Positions 10,139 to 19,314 of a stretch of 64,000 bases of DNA are shown piece after piece. Numbering within the stretch: position 1 is the first letter of the stretch; every line of letters begins with the position of its first letter. The notes below the pieces were generated by a model, which saw only the letters and a list, made by a program, of their open reading frames with translations, was not told the DNA's origin and searched no databases. The position numbers and the translations under genes are program-made. This DNA is from Thalassotalea fonticola (GTDB lineage: Bacteria; Pseudomonadota; Gammaproteobacteria; Enterobacterales; Alteromonadaceae), in NCBI RefSeq assembly GCF_032911225.1, contig NZ_CP136600.1, positions 2,852,001 through 2,916,000 on the forward strand, written 5' to 3'.

Positions 10139-10445
10139 ATTGTTTCTCGTACTGATTATTGTAAATTTCGCAAGGGATAACGTTATACCTAAAATTGCAT
10201 ACTTCTATTCATTTGTAAATACCAGTGGTAATATTTATTTTTCAAAAAACTTAAAGGAAATTAACGTAACTGCAACTTTACGCCACTAAATACATGTAAA
10301 ATAGCCTATTAAATAAAAACCCACAAAACAAAATAACTTCACACTAAATCTACAAAATCAAAAGGTAACGTTCTCTTTAACGCTAGTTAAATTCATGTTA
10401 ATTGATAAACAAAGGCCGCAATTGCAAATTATCAGGCCCCTGTTT
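10139..10445. promoter_or_regulatory. Upstream region of the surface protein gene with two operator-like sites
   Basis: GGGATAACGTTATACC (10174-10189) lies about 40 bp before the start codon, where a repressor would block transcription. AAAGGTAACGTTCTCTTTAA (10361-10380) lies about 225 bp upstream. Both carry the AACGTT core of the other operators in the locus. Nothing else is recognisable here. Confidence 0.55.
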
Positions 10446-10790
10446 AGGGACCACTCAGAACAGCCCAAACAACAAGCAACATAACCAGGCAGCGATAACA
10501 ATGAACAGCCAATGACCGCCAAGCCGGCTTTAACAATTATCAGACAACCGAACTATCAAAGGGAAAATGAATGCGAAAAAATGATCGCTATAGTTAATGC
10601 CAATCTGCATAAGGAGATATTAGGTAGAAAGGGCCGACACGGTTGATCTGATAAAAGCAATGGCGACTAATGCAGCGCTTTTATCAGGGAAGAATGAACA
10701 AAAGAAGCCACCATTCAACGCTACCTTTTGTGAAGGCGTCGACGCATTGTTTTCACTAATGGTTTCGACAACTGCCGGTGTTACTGATAC
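10446..10790 (-). pseudogene. Decayed 5' end of a second GPH sugar symporter
   Basis: The minus strand encodes, with stops and small indels, SENNASTPSQKVALNGGFF and later IVIAAWLCCLLFGLF-stop-VVP. These align with SENNAPTLARKLALGGGFF and FIVVAAWLNCLFFGLIWMVP in the intact symporter at 112-1485. The initiation codon has changed from GTG to GTA, the frame is broken near residue 55, and everything beyond about residue 110 is missing. It sits immediately after the second lacI gene, exactly as the intact symporter follows the first, so it marks a duplicated lacI-symporter pair whose transporter has been lost. Confidence 0.88.
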
Positions 10791-10793
10791 TTG

Positions 10794-11816
10794 TTAGCCA
10801 ATTTCAGTCTCGATAGCTGTAGCCTCTATCACGGAACCTCTCTCAACCAGATGTGGCATAAATAAGTGGGTACGTCCCGATGAGATGGAGTTTTCCGACA
10901 GTTCAATCGCCAATTTGGCGGCATAACTGGCCATTTCTTCCACCGGATAATGCATGGTGGTTAGTTGTGGCAAACAGGCCACTGAAATTAACAGGTCGTC
11001 AAAACCTATGACCGAAACATCTTGCGGTACTTGTATTCCACAAGCGTGTAACTCATGAATGACCCCTATCGCCATATTGTCATTATAAACCAGCACGGCG
11101 GAGAATTTAACGCCGTTACTTATTAGCTCCCTGACCGCGGCGCGGCCCCCAGCCATATCGGCATCTCTACGGCCTACGTTCGTCTCATTTAAACTAACCC
11201 CGGCACTGTTTAATGCGGTTTTGATCCCCTCGAAACGAAGTTTGGCATCGGAGTTCATCACTTCTCGAGTAATTACAGCAATATCGATATGACCTTTACT
11301 CAATATATAACGGGCAGCTTCCTGAGCACCAAGATTATTATCTAGCCACACACAGCGGTTGGGGATTTGCGGAATAAATCGGTTAATGAAAACCAAACCG
11401 GGAATTTTGTCTGCCAACTTACACAAAACCTCATCACTGGCATGAGCACTGTGCATTACGATGGCATCACAGCGGTGTTGCATCAATGAATCTATCGCCT
11501 CCATTTCCGCTTTTTCGCTACCAAAGGCATTACTAATTACTACTCGGTAGTTTTGCTCTTTGGCCGCTTGTTCAGCACCACAAGCTAAGGCACCAAAAAA
11601 ACTCATCGACACATTGGGCATAATCACGCCAAGGGTATTCGACTTTTGATTCACCAGTGCCTGTGCATTAATGTTAGGTCGATAACCCAATTCATCAATA
11701 ACTTTCTGTACTTTGGCTCGACAAACTTTGCCTACCTTGCCTTCCCCCCTAACGACCCTAGACACGGTTGAAGGAGAAACTCCGGCAACACGGGCAACAT
11801 CTTTTATGGTGATCAT
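10794..11816 (-). CDS. LacI-family transcriptional regulator (copy 2)
   Basis: LacI/GalR repressor of 340 residues with a standard N-terminal helix-turn-helix (TIKDVARVAGVSPSTVSRVV) and a sugar-sensing domain (VIGFDDLLISVACLPQL). It is clearly paralogous to the regulator at 1489-2514 over its whole length; the recognition helix differs slightly (SPSTVSR against STSTVSR). A Shine-Dalgarno-like AGGAG lies upstream of the ATG. It is divergent from the glycosidase-sulfatase operon beginning at 12233, with an operator-like site at 12173-12192 between them, so it probably controls that operon. The decayed symporter follows it. Confidence 0.93.
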   Translation of the reverse strand: MITIKDVARVAGVSPSTVSRVVRGEGKVGKVCRAKVQKVIDELGYRPNINAQALVNQKSNTLGVIMPNVSMSFFGALACGAEQAAKEQNYRVVISNAFGSEKAEMEAIDSLMQHRCDAIVMHSAHASDEVLCKLADKIPGLVFINRFIPQIPNRCVWLDNNLGAQEAARYILSKGHIDIAVITREVMNSDAKLRFEGIKTALNSAGVSLNETNVGRRDADMAGGRAAVRELISNGVKFSAVLVYNDNMAIGVIHELHACGIQVPQDVSVIGFDDLLISVACLPQLTTMHYPVEEMASYAAKLAIELSENSISSGRTHLFMPHLVERGSVIEATAIETEIG

Positions 11817-12232
11817 ATTTTTAGTACAACTCCTCTACTCACTCAGGCCATCCCTTTTTTTGTCATAGTTACTTGAACAATCTGAGGCATTTATTTTTCA
11901 ATTTCTTCAGGACATTAGCATGATAAACAAAATGCCTCGCCGTGGCTATCGACAAGATTTTAAAGACCCACAAAGGGAAATCGATAACCTTACACCTCCC
12001 TTTAATATGAAGTATATAGTAAAATTTTTACCTCGCTAAAACAAACTCCACAAGCAGGAATTACCACTTAAATAACAACAGGTTATATATAGGCGTCATT
12101 TTCAAACTCACATAAGCTCGACTACAAGAGCAGTAAATAAGATGTTAACAACTATTGAACAGCAGAAAAAACAATGATAACGTTCTCCTTCTGTAATGCG
12201 GTGCTTATTTAGCCAAAACAAGGTGCATAAAA
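11817..12232. promoter_or_regulatory. Divergent promoter region between lacI-2 and the glycosidase operon
   Basis: A 416-bp gene-free stretch. AATGATAACGTTCTCCTTCT (12173-12192) carries the AACGTT core and lies about 40 bp before the glycosidase start; the half-site TTCTC is shared with the sites at 10361 and 6117. A 39-codon ORF at 11920-12039 has no ribosome-binding site or recognisable product. Nothing else is seen. Confidence 0.55.
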
Positions 12233-15200
12233 ATGTTAAGAAAACACTTAAGGGTAATGGCTTTAGTCTTGCCGAGCTTATTGTTATGTCAACAATCTCA
12301 GGCTCAGGAGTACATCAGCATAGACCATAGCAAAGTGCTAAAAACACAGGCTGCTCCGCCTATTGGCGAGAACCTCACTTTTTTACTGGACTCCGACAAA
12401 CATATGCCCCGCACGGTTTCAACGAAAGAGCGGGCAAAAGAGATGAAATTAAGCATACTAAGGTTTCCGTACGGGCACATGGCTGATAATTACCTGTTTA
12501 CCGATGCACCATTTAGTGATGGCGTCGAAGGTTTAACACCAAGAGTGGCATCTATAGGTACATCTCCTGGTAACCTTTACTGGGCGGTTGATGACAATGG
12601 CTACTTTAAAAATTCTGTCGATTTTGATGAGTACATCAGTTACACCGACAAAACCGGTGCAGAGCCCCTTATCGTGGTCAATATGTTGTCATATGACGAA
12701 GATAATTATCCTGATACCGTGGTCAGTTTTGCAGATTTAAAGCAACATGCGGTTGAATGGGTAAAGTATGCAAATATTACCAGAGGATACAAGGTCAAAT
12801 ACTGGCAGTTGGGCAATGAAGTTAAGGCTCATACCGACAAGGACACCTATTTCAGTCATTTTGTCGAAGTCGCGCAAGCGATGAAAGCCGTAGACCCAAG
12901 TATCCAAATAGGCTTTGGCGAAGATGGCCGCTCCAATTGGGTAAAACAAGCTCTGGCAGATCCTCTGGTGTCAGCCCATATTGATTTTATTTCTCCACAC
13001 CAATATTTACATGGTGCCGCCTGGAGCGAAACTTATGAAGACTGGCGAGATCACAACGGCAGCGTTATTCCTAAAATAGATCTGCTACAAGGCTACGCCG
13101 ACACGAGCAGCAGTCATAAAGACGTGCCGATGATTGTCACGGAATATGGTGTCACTGGCGGTAATTATGCCGAAAGAGACCCTACCGGCTTGCACTTCTT
13201 CTATACCGCAGCGGATAAAGCTTATCTCGGTGTTGCAACTGATGGTTTACAACTGACTAAATTGGCCAGCGTAACTAGCGTTAACCGATTGATAAACATT
13301 GAAATGTTTGACGATTCCTGGTTTGGCTTAAAACTTAACCATGATAGCTCCGGTTATATCAAAGCAGATAATGATACCTTGTCACCAATCACCATTGATG
13401 GTCTTGCCACACAAGACGGCAGTAAATGGCGTTTGCGTGAAAACGCTAAAAAATACTATCTGGAGTCGAAGCAACACCCGGGGTTTTATCTCAGTTATGA
13501 TGCCAACAGCGCTCGCTTTCAACTAGGTACCGAAGACATGCTGATGGCCGAACAATTTGATCTTCGTTTGCCACAGCAAGTACTCGGGAAAGCTAACATC
13601 TGTTTCCCCAGCGATACACCGCGCATGCTGTTTTCATTGGCAAACAAAAAGTTTGTAGGCCTAAAAGCCGATAATACCTTAGTTGCCGATGCTTACCGCT
13701 CAGAAAGTCACTCCTACCAGTTCATCATGACTGAGGCCGAGGAAAAGTATGGTATCAATGCCGTAACACTACACTCTCCAGAGCAAGCAGGGTTTATTAG
13801 CAGAGACCCTCTCAACGCAGCAAACCCGGTGACTCTGTCGAGTGAATCAATATTGGCAAACGGATTGTGGATCTTCCACCCCAAGGCTGATTTTTTTCGC
13901 TTAGAAGCGTATAACAATCCGGGCAGCTATCTTAGGGTGAACAGTGATGGTTCACTTTCTGCCGATGGTATTGCCGCCAATATCGGTACACGATTTACCC
14001 ATAACGACTTACCTGAGCCCAATCCGGAACCAGCCGCCCAAATACCAGAAGGAAATTATGGCAATGACTTATGGAAGTCATTAATTTTTGCCGAGATGAG
14101 CTTAACGGCCAACCAGCACAAAAACCTGACTCATTTAATCCACTGGAATACTCATACCCCATTTGACGGTAAGTATGGCGGTTACCATCACGAGGCAAAC
14201 TCGCTGGAAAATACCGACGAGAACAATCTGACTCCCGTTGGCCAGGTGCTTAAAATGATCAACCATCATAGCTTGCCGAACATTTTAAACCTTAATGCCA
14301 TCCAGGGAAAAGTGCGGGTTTTCGCCAGTAGCGCACCTAGTACCGGGGAGGTATCGATTATTTTACTCAACAAAAATAATCAAGCAGAAGACATCAATAT
14401 CTCATTAACCGATTACCAGCCAAGCAGTATTTATAGCCGCTGGGTGTACACAGGCACCTCCCCTGAAGATGAATACCCAATCGTCCTACAAGATGATAAC
14501 GGCAGCCTTGGTAAAGTAACAATAACCGGCAATACGGTTACGACCACACTAGAGCCTGTATCACTGACGGTGATTCGCTTACAAGACCCAAGCATTGCCA
14601 TCGCGCCAAACGATCAAACAATTGTACTCAAGTCACTGCATTCAGAGCAGTACCTTGGGTTAAATAATAGTAGCACCGATCCACTGCTCACCTCGACGCA
14701 GGTAAATGCCAATCGCGAAGCTTACTTTGTCACTCTGGGTAGTTTATTTAAGGTGAATACGCTGGCTGATGGATTTGTACAACTTGCTTCATATGGCGGA
14801 ACAACTACAGAAATGATCCGCTATTTCTCCGCCGCTCAGCAAGCCCTGCAAGCTGAAGTTAATGCCAGCGACTACTCGCAATGGCAGTGGCAACTTAACA
14901 GTAGCGGTAATGTACTTCTTAGCGCAAAAAATTATCCCACTAAGCATATGCGCACATCTGCTGCTAATGACTACAAAGTCGATCGTGACGGCAGCAAAGG
15001 CACTTGGTCTCAATTTAGTTGGCAAAGCTTGCCCGATGCACCTATTGGTAAAGAAGTATGGATCCGCTCAGCCATTAACGATGAACTTCTTTACGTCGAT
15101 GGCGCAAACAATTTACTGGCCGACGGCAAGCTTGTAGCCGATGCAAATGCGCATTTTTTCTCGGTTGAACGTTTATCTGGCGATTACGTGGCGTTGAAGT

Positions 15201-15448
15201 CTAGCCTGACTGGTCAGTATATTAAGTCCGGTGCAAACACTAGCTCAATGGTAGCCGTAGATGGCGAAAACAATGACAACCTAGATCTTGCCACCTTGTT
15301 CAAAGTTAAGCTTGTTGATGGTCTGGTGTTATTTGAATCGGCTATCTTTCCAACGAATCACCTGACCGTTGCAATCGACACTGATCAGACTTTGAATACC
15401 ACAGGTAATGAAGTCGGCTGGGCGCAATTTTACTGGGGCGAACGTTAA
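12233..15448 (+). CDS. Secreted clan GH-A-like glycoside hydrolase with beta-trefoil modules
   Basis: Secreted hydrolase of 1071 residues; signal peptide about 1-25. The N-terminal part resembles a (beta/alpha)8 barrel: LRFPYG, then the putative acid/base in QLGNEV (E196) and the putative nucleophile in VTEYG (E304). Between about 312 and 608 lies an insert rich in beta-trefoil-like repeats (for example RLEAYNNPGSYLRV, as in AbfB/CBM42 or CBM13 modules). The barrel then resumes (NDLWKSLIFAEM, LIHWNTHTPF) and ends in a beta-sandwich (to about 780). The last ~285 residues add further trefoil-like repeats absent from the paralogue at 23223. The family could be GH86-like (agarase/porphyranase) or another algal-galactan GH-A family; I cannot decide. 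First gene of an eight-gene operon. Confidence 0.7.
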   Translation: MLRKHLRVMALVLPSLLLCQQSQAQEYISIDHSKVLKTQAAPPIGENLTFLLDSDKHMPRTVSTKERAKEMKLSILRFPYGHMADNYLFTDAPFSDGVEGLTPRVASIGTSPGNLYWAVDDNGYFKNSVDFDEYISYTDKTGAEPLIVVNMLSYDEDNYPDTVVSFADLKQHAVEWVKYANITRGYKVKYWQLGNEVKAHTDKDTYFSHFVEVAQAMKAVDPSIQIGFGEDGRSNWVKQALADPLVSAHIDFISPHQYLHGAAWSETYEDWRDHNGSVIPKIDLLQGYADTSSSHKDVPMIVTEYGVTGGNYAERDPTGLHFFYTAADKAYLGVATDGLQLTKLASVTSVNRLINIEMFDDSWFGLKLNHDSSGYIKADNDTLSPITIDGLATQDGSKWRLRENAKKYYLESKQHPGFYLSYDANSARFQLGTEDMLMAEQFDLRLPQQVLGKANICFPSDTPRMLFSLANKKFVGLKADNTLVADAYRSESHSYQFIMTEAEEKYGINAVTLHSPEQAGFISRDPLNAANPVTLSSESILANGLWIFHPKADFFRLEAYNNPGSYLRVNSDGSLSADGIAANIGTRFTHNDLPEPNPEPAAQIPEGNYGNDLWKSLIFAEMSLTANQHKNLTHLIHWNTHTPFDGKYGGYHHEANSLENTDENNLTPVGQVLKMINHHSLPNILNLNAIQGKVRVFASSAPSTGEVSIILLNKNNQAEDINISLTDYQPSSIYSRWVYTGTSPEDEYPIVLQDDNGSLGKVTITGNTVTTTLEPVSLTVIRLQDPSIAIAPNDQTIVLKSLHSEQYLGLNNSSTDPLLTSTQVNANREAYFVTLGSLFKVNTLADGFVQLASYGGTTTEMIRYFSAAQQALQAEVNASDYSQWQWQLNSSGNVLLSAKNYPTKHMRTSAANDYKVDRDGSKGTWSQFSWQSLPDAPIGKEVWIRSAINDELLYVDGANNLLADGKLVADANAHFFSVERLSGDYVALKSSLTGQYIKSGANTSSMVAVDGENNDNLDLATLFKVKLVDGLVLFESAIFPTNHLTVAIDTDQTLNTTGNEVGWAQFYWGER

Positions 15449-15499
15449 TAAAGCACTGACCATGAATAAAACTTCACTATGACTTGGAACCATTACACC

Positions 15500-16966
15500 A
15501 TGAACAAATTTTACAATCTGGCTCTGTACTCAGTAACGCTACTACTTACATTAGTCAATCCTGTCTGGGCAAAGGCCAGTAAACCGAACTTTATTGTTAT
15601 TCTCACTGATGATCAAGGCTATGCCGATGTCGGATTTAACGGCAGTAAAGACATCGTCACCCCGAACATTGATCGTATCGCCAATGAAGGTACCCGTTTT
15701 ACTAATGGCTATGTTACCTACTCAGTATGCGGACCAAGTCGAGCGGGGTTACTTACCGGTCGTTACCAGGGTCGGTTTGGTTTTGGTCGAAATCCGATAA
15801 TCGACCCTACAGATCCACTGGCCGGTTTGCCACTCGAAGAGCAAATGATTTCTGAAGTGTTACAAGGTGTTGGCTATACCTCAAGTGCGATAGGCAAATG
15901 GCACATGGGAAGCCATCCTAAATTTCATCCCAACAACCGCGGTTTTGATCATTTTTATGGCTTCTTATCCGGTGGCCATCGCTACTTCCCGGAAGAATTA
16001 ATCTATGAAGACGAGGCACAAGGTATTGCCATGGATAGCCACAAATCACCTTCAAATTCCTGGTACCATACCAAGCTGTTACGCAATAATGAAGTGGTTG
16101 AAACCTCAACCTATTTAACCGACGAATTATCTCGTGAAGCAATTGAATTTATTGAGCAGGAAAAAGACAACCCGTTCTTCTTATATCTGGCCTACAATGC
16201 GCCACATTCGCCGTTGCAAGCAAGCAAAGAATATTTAGCCCGCAATACTCACATTAAAGACAAAAAAAGGCGCACTTACGCCTCGATGATCACCGCAGTG
16301 GATGACGGCGTTGGCAGCGTACTGGCAAAACTCGAACAGCTAAACCTGGATGACAACACGCTGATATTTTTCTTATCGGATAATGGTGGCGCGTTAAAAT
16401 CATCGGCTAAAAACGTGCCGCTAAGAGGGATGAAGGGCGACTTTTTTGAGGGTGGTATACGTGTGCCATTCGCGGTGCGTTGGCCTGAAAAAATCCCTGC
16501 CGGAGTTGATTATAACAACCCGGTCAGTTCTCTCGATATTCTTGCGACATTCGCCAGTTTAACGAATGCCTCGATCAGTACAGAACGACCACTGGACGGG
16601 GTTAACCTGATGCCCTTTATCTTAGGCGAAAACCAGGGTTTACCGCATGATGTGTTATTTTGGCGCAGTTTTGATAGCAACATATTAGCCAGCCGTAGAG
16701 GTAACGCCAAAGCGATCAGTTCTAGTCAAATTGGCGATCATTTATATAATTTATCCAATGACTTGGCCGAACGCCATGACTTAAGCGAAAAACAAAGTAA
16801 CACCTTTGACCAGCAGAAAGTTGAAATGGATTTGTGGGCGACAGAGTTACAAGATCCGATTTTCAGAAAACTCACCGATGGCCCTATCAAAGCGGCAAAT
16901 AAAAAACATAACGAGAAAAAAGCCAAAGAGCGCATAGCAAGATCGGAAGGCTCCGAAGGCTATTAG
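15500..16966 (+). CDS. Secreted sulfatase, S1 family, canonical CxPSR
   Basis: Formylglycine-dependent sulfatase of the alkaline-phosphatase superfamily, removing sulfate ester groups from glycan fragments in the periplasm. Residues 1-24 form a signal peptide ending VNPVWA, which favours the ATG at 15500 over one 21 bp upstream. The metal site ILTDDQGYADVG is followed by the activation motif CGPSR (C77), where cysteine becomes formylglycine, then GKWHMG and the second metal site FFLSDNGG. It follows the GH-A-like hydrolase by 51 bp and precedes another sulfatase by 27 bp. The required formylglycine-generating enzyme is not in the window. The sulfate position cleaved is unknown. Confidence 0.9.
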   Translation: MNKFYNLALYSVTLLLTLVNPVWAKASKPNFIVILTDDQGYADVGFNGSKDIVTPNIDRIANEGTRFTNGYVTYSVCGPSRAGLLTGRYQGRFGFGRNPIIDPTDPLAGLPLEEQMISEVLQGVGYTSSAIGKWHMGSHPKFHPNNRGFDHFYGFLSGGHRYFPEELIYEDEAQGIAMDSHKSPSNSWYHTKLLRNNEVVETSTYLTDELSREAIEFIEQEKDNPFFLYLAYNAPHSPLQASKEYLARNTHIKDKKRRTYASMITAVDDGVGSVLAKLEQLNLDDNTLIFFLSDNGGALKSSAKNVPLRGMKGDFFEGGIRVPFAVRWPEKIPAGVDYNNPVSSLDILATFASLTNASISTERPLDGVNLMPFILGENQGLPHDVLFWRSFDSNILASRRGNAKAISSSQIGDHLYNLSNDLAERHDLSEKQSNTFDQQKVEMDLWATELQDPIFRKLTDGPIKAANKKHNEKKAKERIARSEGSEGY

Positions 16967-16993
16967 CGCTTAAAAATTAAATTTGGAAAAATT

Positions 16994-18535
16994 ATGACTA
17001 ACTTATACTTTAAAACCTGTTCACTATTGGCAGTGCTAGCAATAATGGGCTGTAGCCAGCAAGCTGAGAAATCAGCTGTGGTAAAAGACAAACAGCCCAA
17101 TGTGGTGATTTTTTACGTCGATGACTTAGGATATGGCGATGTTGGCAGTTATGGCGCTGAAGCGGTCTCCACCCCTAATATTGATGCTCTGGCCGCCGAT
17201 GGCATTCGTTTTACCGATGCCCATTCTTCCGCCGCAACCTGTACTCCTTCGCGTTATTCATTATTAACCGGGCAATTTGCTTTTCGCAATAATGCTGCAA
17301 TTTTACCCGGTGATGCGCCATTGATCATCGATCACCGCAAGCCGACACTGCCAAAAATGTTCAAACAAGCCGGGTATAAAACCGCGGTTGTGGGTAAGTG
17401 GCATTTAGGCTTGGGCGATGGTTATGTCAATTGGAACCAAGCGGTAAAACCTGGTCCATTAGAGCTTGGTTTTGATTACAGCTTTTTATTGCCGGCAACC
17501 GGCGATCGCGTCCCCACCGTTTACCTGGAAAATCATCACGTCGTTGGTTTAGATAACAATGACCCGATAACGGTAAGCTATGAACAGCGCATTGGTGAGC
17601 GCCCGGTAGGCACCGAAAGCCCTGAACTGCTAAAGCAAATGGCAGATCTACAGCACAGTGCAAGCATAGTAAACGGTATCAGTCGCATCGGCTGGATGGC
17701 TGGCGGTAAATCGGCAGAATGGGTCGATGAAGATTTCCCTTTTGTGTTTACCAACAAAGCAAAACAATTCATTCAAACCAATAAAGCAGCACCGTTTATG
17801 CTGTTCTTTCCCTTTCATGATATTCATGTGCCAAGAGTGCCAAATAAGATGTTTCAGGGAAAAAGCACCATGGGCGTTCGCGGTGATGCCATCGCGCAAA
17901 TGGACTGGATCACCGGTAAAATCATTGACGAACTGAAAGCGCAGGGGATTTACGACAATACCTTAATCATCTTCTCCAGTGATAACGGCCCGGTATTGGA
18001 TGATGGTTACGACGATTTAGCGGTGCAAAAGTTGGGCGAACACGACCCATCAGGTGCTTTTCGAGGTGGTAAATACAGCGCCTATGAAGCCGGTACCCGA
18101 GTACCTATGATAGTTACCTACCCAAATAAAATCAGCAATCAAGGTGACAGTGACGCCTTAATCAGCCACATAGATTTTTATCGTTCATTGGCTGAATTAG
18201 TTGGCGTTAACTTAGAAAATAGCGAAGCCATTGACAGTGAAAATGTGCTGCCAGCGTTGTTAGATGCCAGTAAACCTGGTCGTGAAGAAATGCTTGAGGA
18301 GTCTTTCACCTTAGCCCTTCGAGCGGGTCAGTGGAAATACATAGCCCCATTTTCAGGCTCAACGCCAGACTGGTTAGCGAATAAAGATATTGAGCATGGC
18401 TTACTCACTGAGCCGCAGTTATACGATTTAAGCATCGACTTATCTGAACAAGTGAATATGGCCGAACACCACCCTGAAATTGTACAAGAATTACAGGCAC
18501 GAATTGATGCCATTGTGAAAAAGACATCTTTTTAA
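16994..18535 (+). CDS. Lipoprotein sulfatase, S1 family, canonical CxPSR
   Basis: Sulfatase of 513 residues with a lipoprotein signal peptide (lipobox AIMGC, C20), so probably anchored in the outer or inner membrane facing the periplasm. Metal-binding YVDDLGYGDVG comes first, then the activation motif CTPSR (C83), GKWHLG and FSSDNGPV. The long SYEQRIGERP to SAEWVDEDF part of the middle region marks a different subfamily from the preceding sulfatase, suggesting another sulfate position or sugar. Third gene of the rightward operon. Confidence 0.9.
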   Translation: MTNLYFKTCSLLAVLAIMGCSQQAEKSAVVKDKQPNVVIFYVDDLGYGDVGSYGAEAVSTPNIDALAADGIRFTDAHSSAATCTPSRYSLLTGQFAFRNNAAILPGDAPLIIDHRKPTLPKMFKQAGYKTAVVGKWHLGLGDGYVNWNQAVKPGPLELGFDYSFLLPATGDRVPTVYLENHHVVGLDNNDPITVSYEQRIGERPVGTESPELLKQMADLQHSASIVNGISRIGWMAGGKSAEWVDEDFPFVFTNKAKQFIQTNKAAPFMLFFPFHDIHVPRVPNKMFQGKSTMGVRGDAIAQMDWITGKIIDELKAQGIYDNTLIIFSSDNGPVLDDGYDDLAVQKLGEHDPSGAFRGGKYSAYEAGTRVPMIVTYPNKISNQGDSDALISHIDFYRSLAELVGVNLENSEAIDSENVLPALLDASKPGREEMLEESFTLALRAGQWKYIAPFSGSTPDWLANKDIEHGLLTEPQLYDLSIDLSEQVNMAEHHPEIVQELQARIDAIVKKTSF

Positions 18536-18596
18536 ACAAAAAAGTAAATCATCAGAACACTCTTGGGTAAACCATACAAGGTACAGGACAAAAACA

Positions 18597-19274
18597 ATGC
18601 AAAAGCTGATTCAATTATTTATTGCCATTCTATTGTTGCAAACAATACAAGCTTGTGGCGGTGGCCAATCAGATGAATCACAGCCAAATAGTGCGCCTAC
18701 AGTTAGTATTAATTTAACCGAGGCAATTGTCGGTGAGCAATTTACCGCAAAAATTGCTCTCTTTGATGTCGACGGGGATGCATTGACACTTACCTTAGAT
18801 AACCAGCCACAATGGTTAAGCTTAAATCAAGCAAGCCAGACGTTAACGGGTACACCGCAACAAAGTGATCTTGGCTTAGCGGCTAATATTATTTTACAAG
18901 TAAGTGATGGCAATTATACCGTGGATTTCGAATTTAACATTACCGTGTTATCCGCTGAAAATCAGAATAATCAACCACCGCAGATAGAGCTTGCACTAAA
19001 CTCGGTGTTGGCTGGCCGATATTATCAATTTAGCCCTGAAACCTACGACGCAGACGGTGATGTGCTTTCACTTACTTTAGAGAATTCTCCCGCCTGGCTG
19101 CATCTCGATGCTGAACAACAATTTATTTATGGCACACCACAAACTGCAGATGAAGGCCAGTTTACTGACACCAGTCTAACCGTAAGTGATGGTTATAAAA
19201 CGGCTCAAATCCAATTTGATATTAATGTAGTTGTTGCAGAGCCATTAGCACTGATGATCAACTGCGAACAATAA
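18597..19274 (+). CDS. Lipoprotein with two cadherin/Ig-like (He_PIG) domains
   Basis: Small lipoprotein of 225 residues. The signal peptide ends IQAC (C20) followed by GGGQ, a typical lipoprotein linker. Two tandem domains of about 85 residues follow, each with the pattern of putative-Ig (He_PIG) modules: DVDGDALTLTLDNQPQWLSL then LTGTPQ, and DADGDVLSLTLENSPAWLHL then YGTPQ. Such domains usually serve adhesion or display. There is no catalytic motif. It sits between the sulfatases and three other secreted proteins of the same operon and probably takes part in an extracellular assembly or in substrate binding; this is inference. Confidence 0.7.
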   Translation: MQKLIQLFIAILLLQTIQACGGGQSDESQPNSAPTVSINLTEAIVGEQFTAKIALFDVDGDALTLTLDNQPQWLSLNQASQTLTGTPQQSDLGLAANIILQVSDGNYTVDFEFNITVLSAENQNNQPPQIELALNSVLAGRYYQFSPETYDADGDVLSLTLENSPAWLHLDAEQQFIYGTPQTADEGQFTDTSLTVSDGYKTAQIQFDINVVVAEPLALMINCEQ

Positions 19275-19314
19275 ATGAAATCGTGAATTATTTGACGTAT
19301 TAAAGGAGTTACAT

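Noticed and set aside
9915..10289. 124-codon plus-strand ORF across the start of the surface protein gene
   Set aside because: It is antisense to the signal peptide and first module, and its product resembles no protein family.
11920..12039. 39-codon ORF in the divergent lacI-2/glycosidase region
   Set aside because: No ribosome-binding site, no recognisable product, and it lies in promoter DNA.
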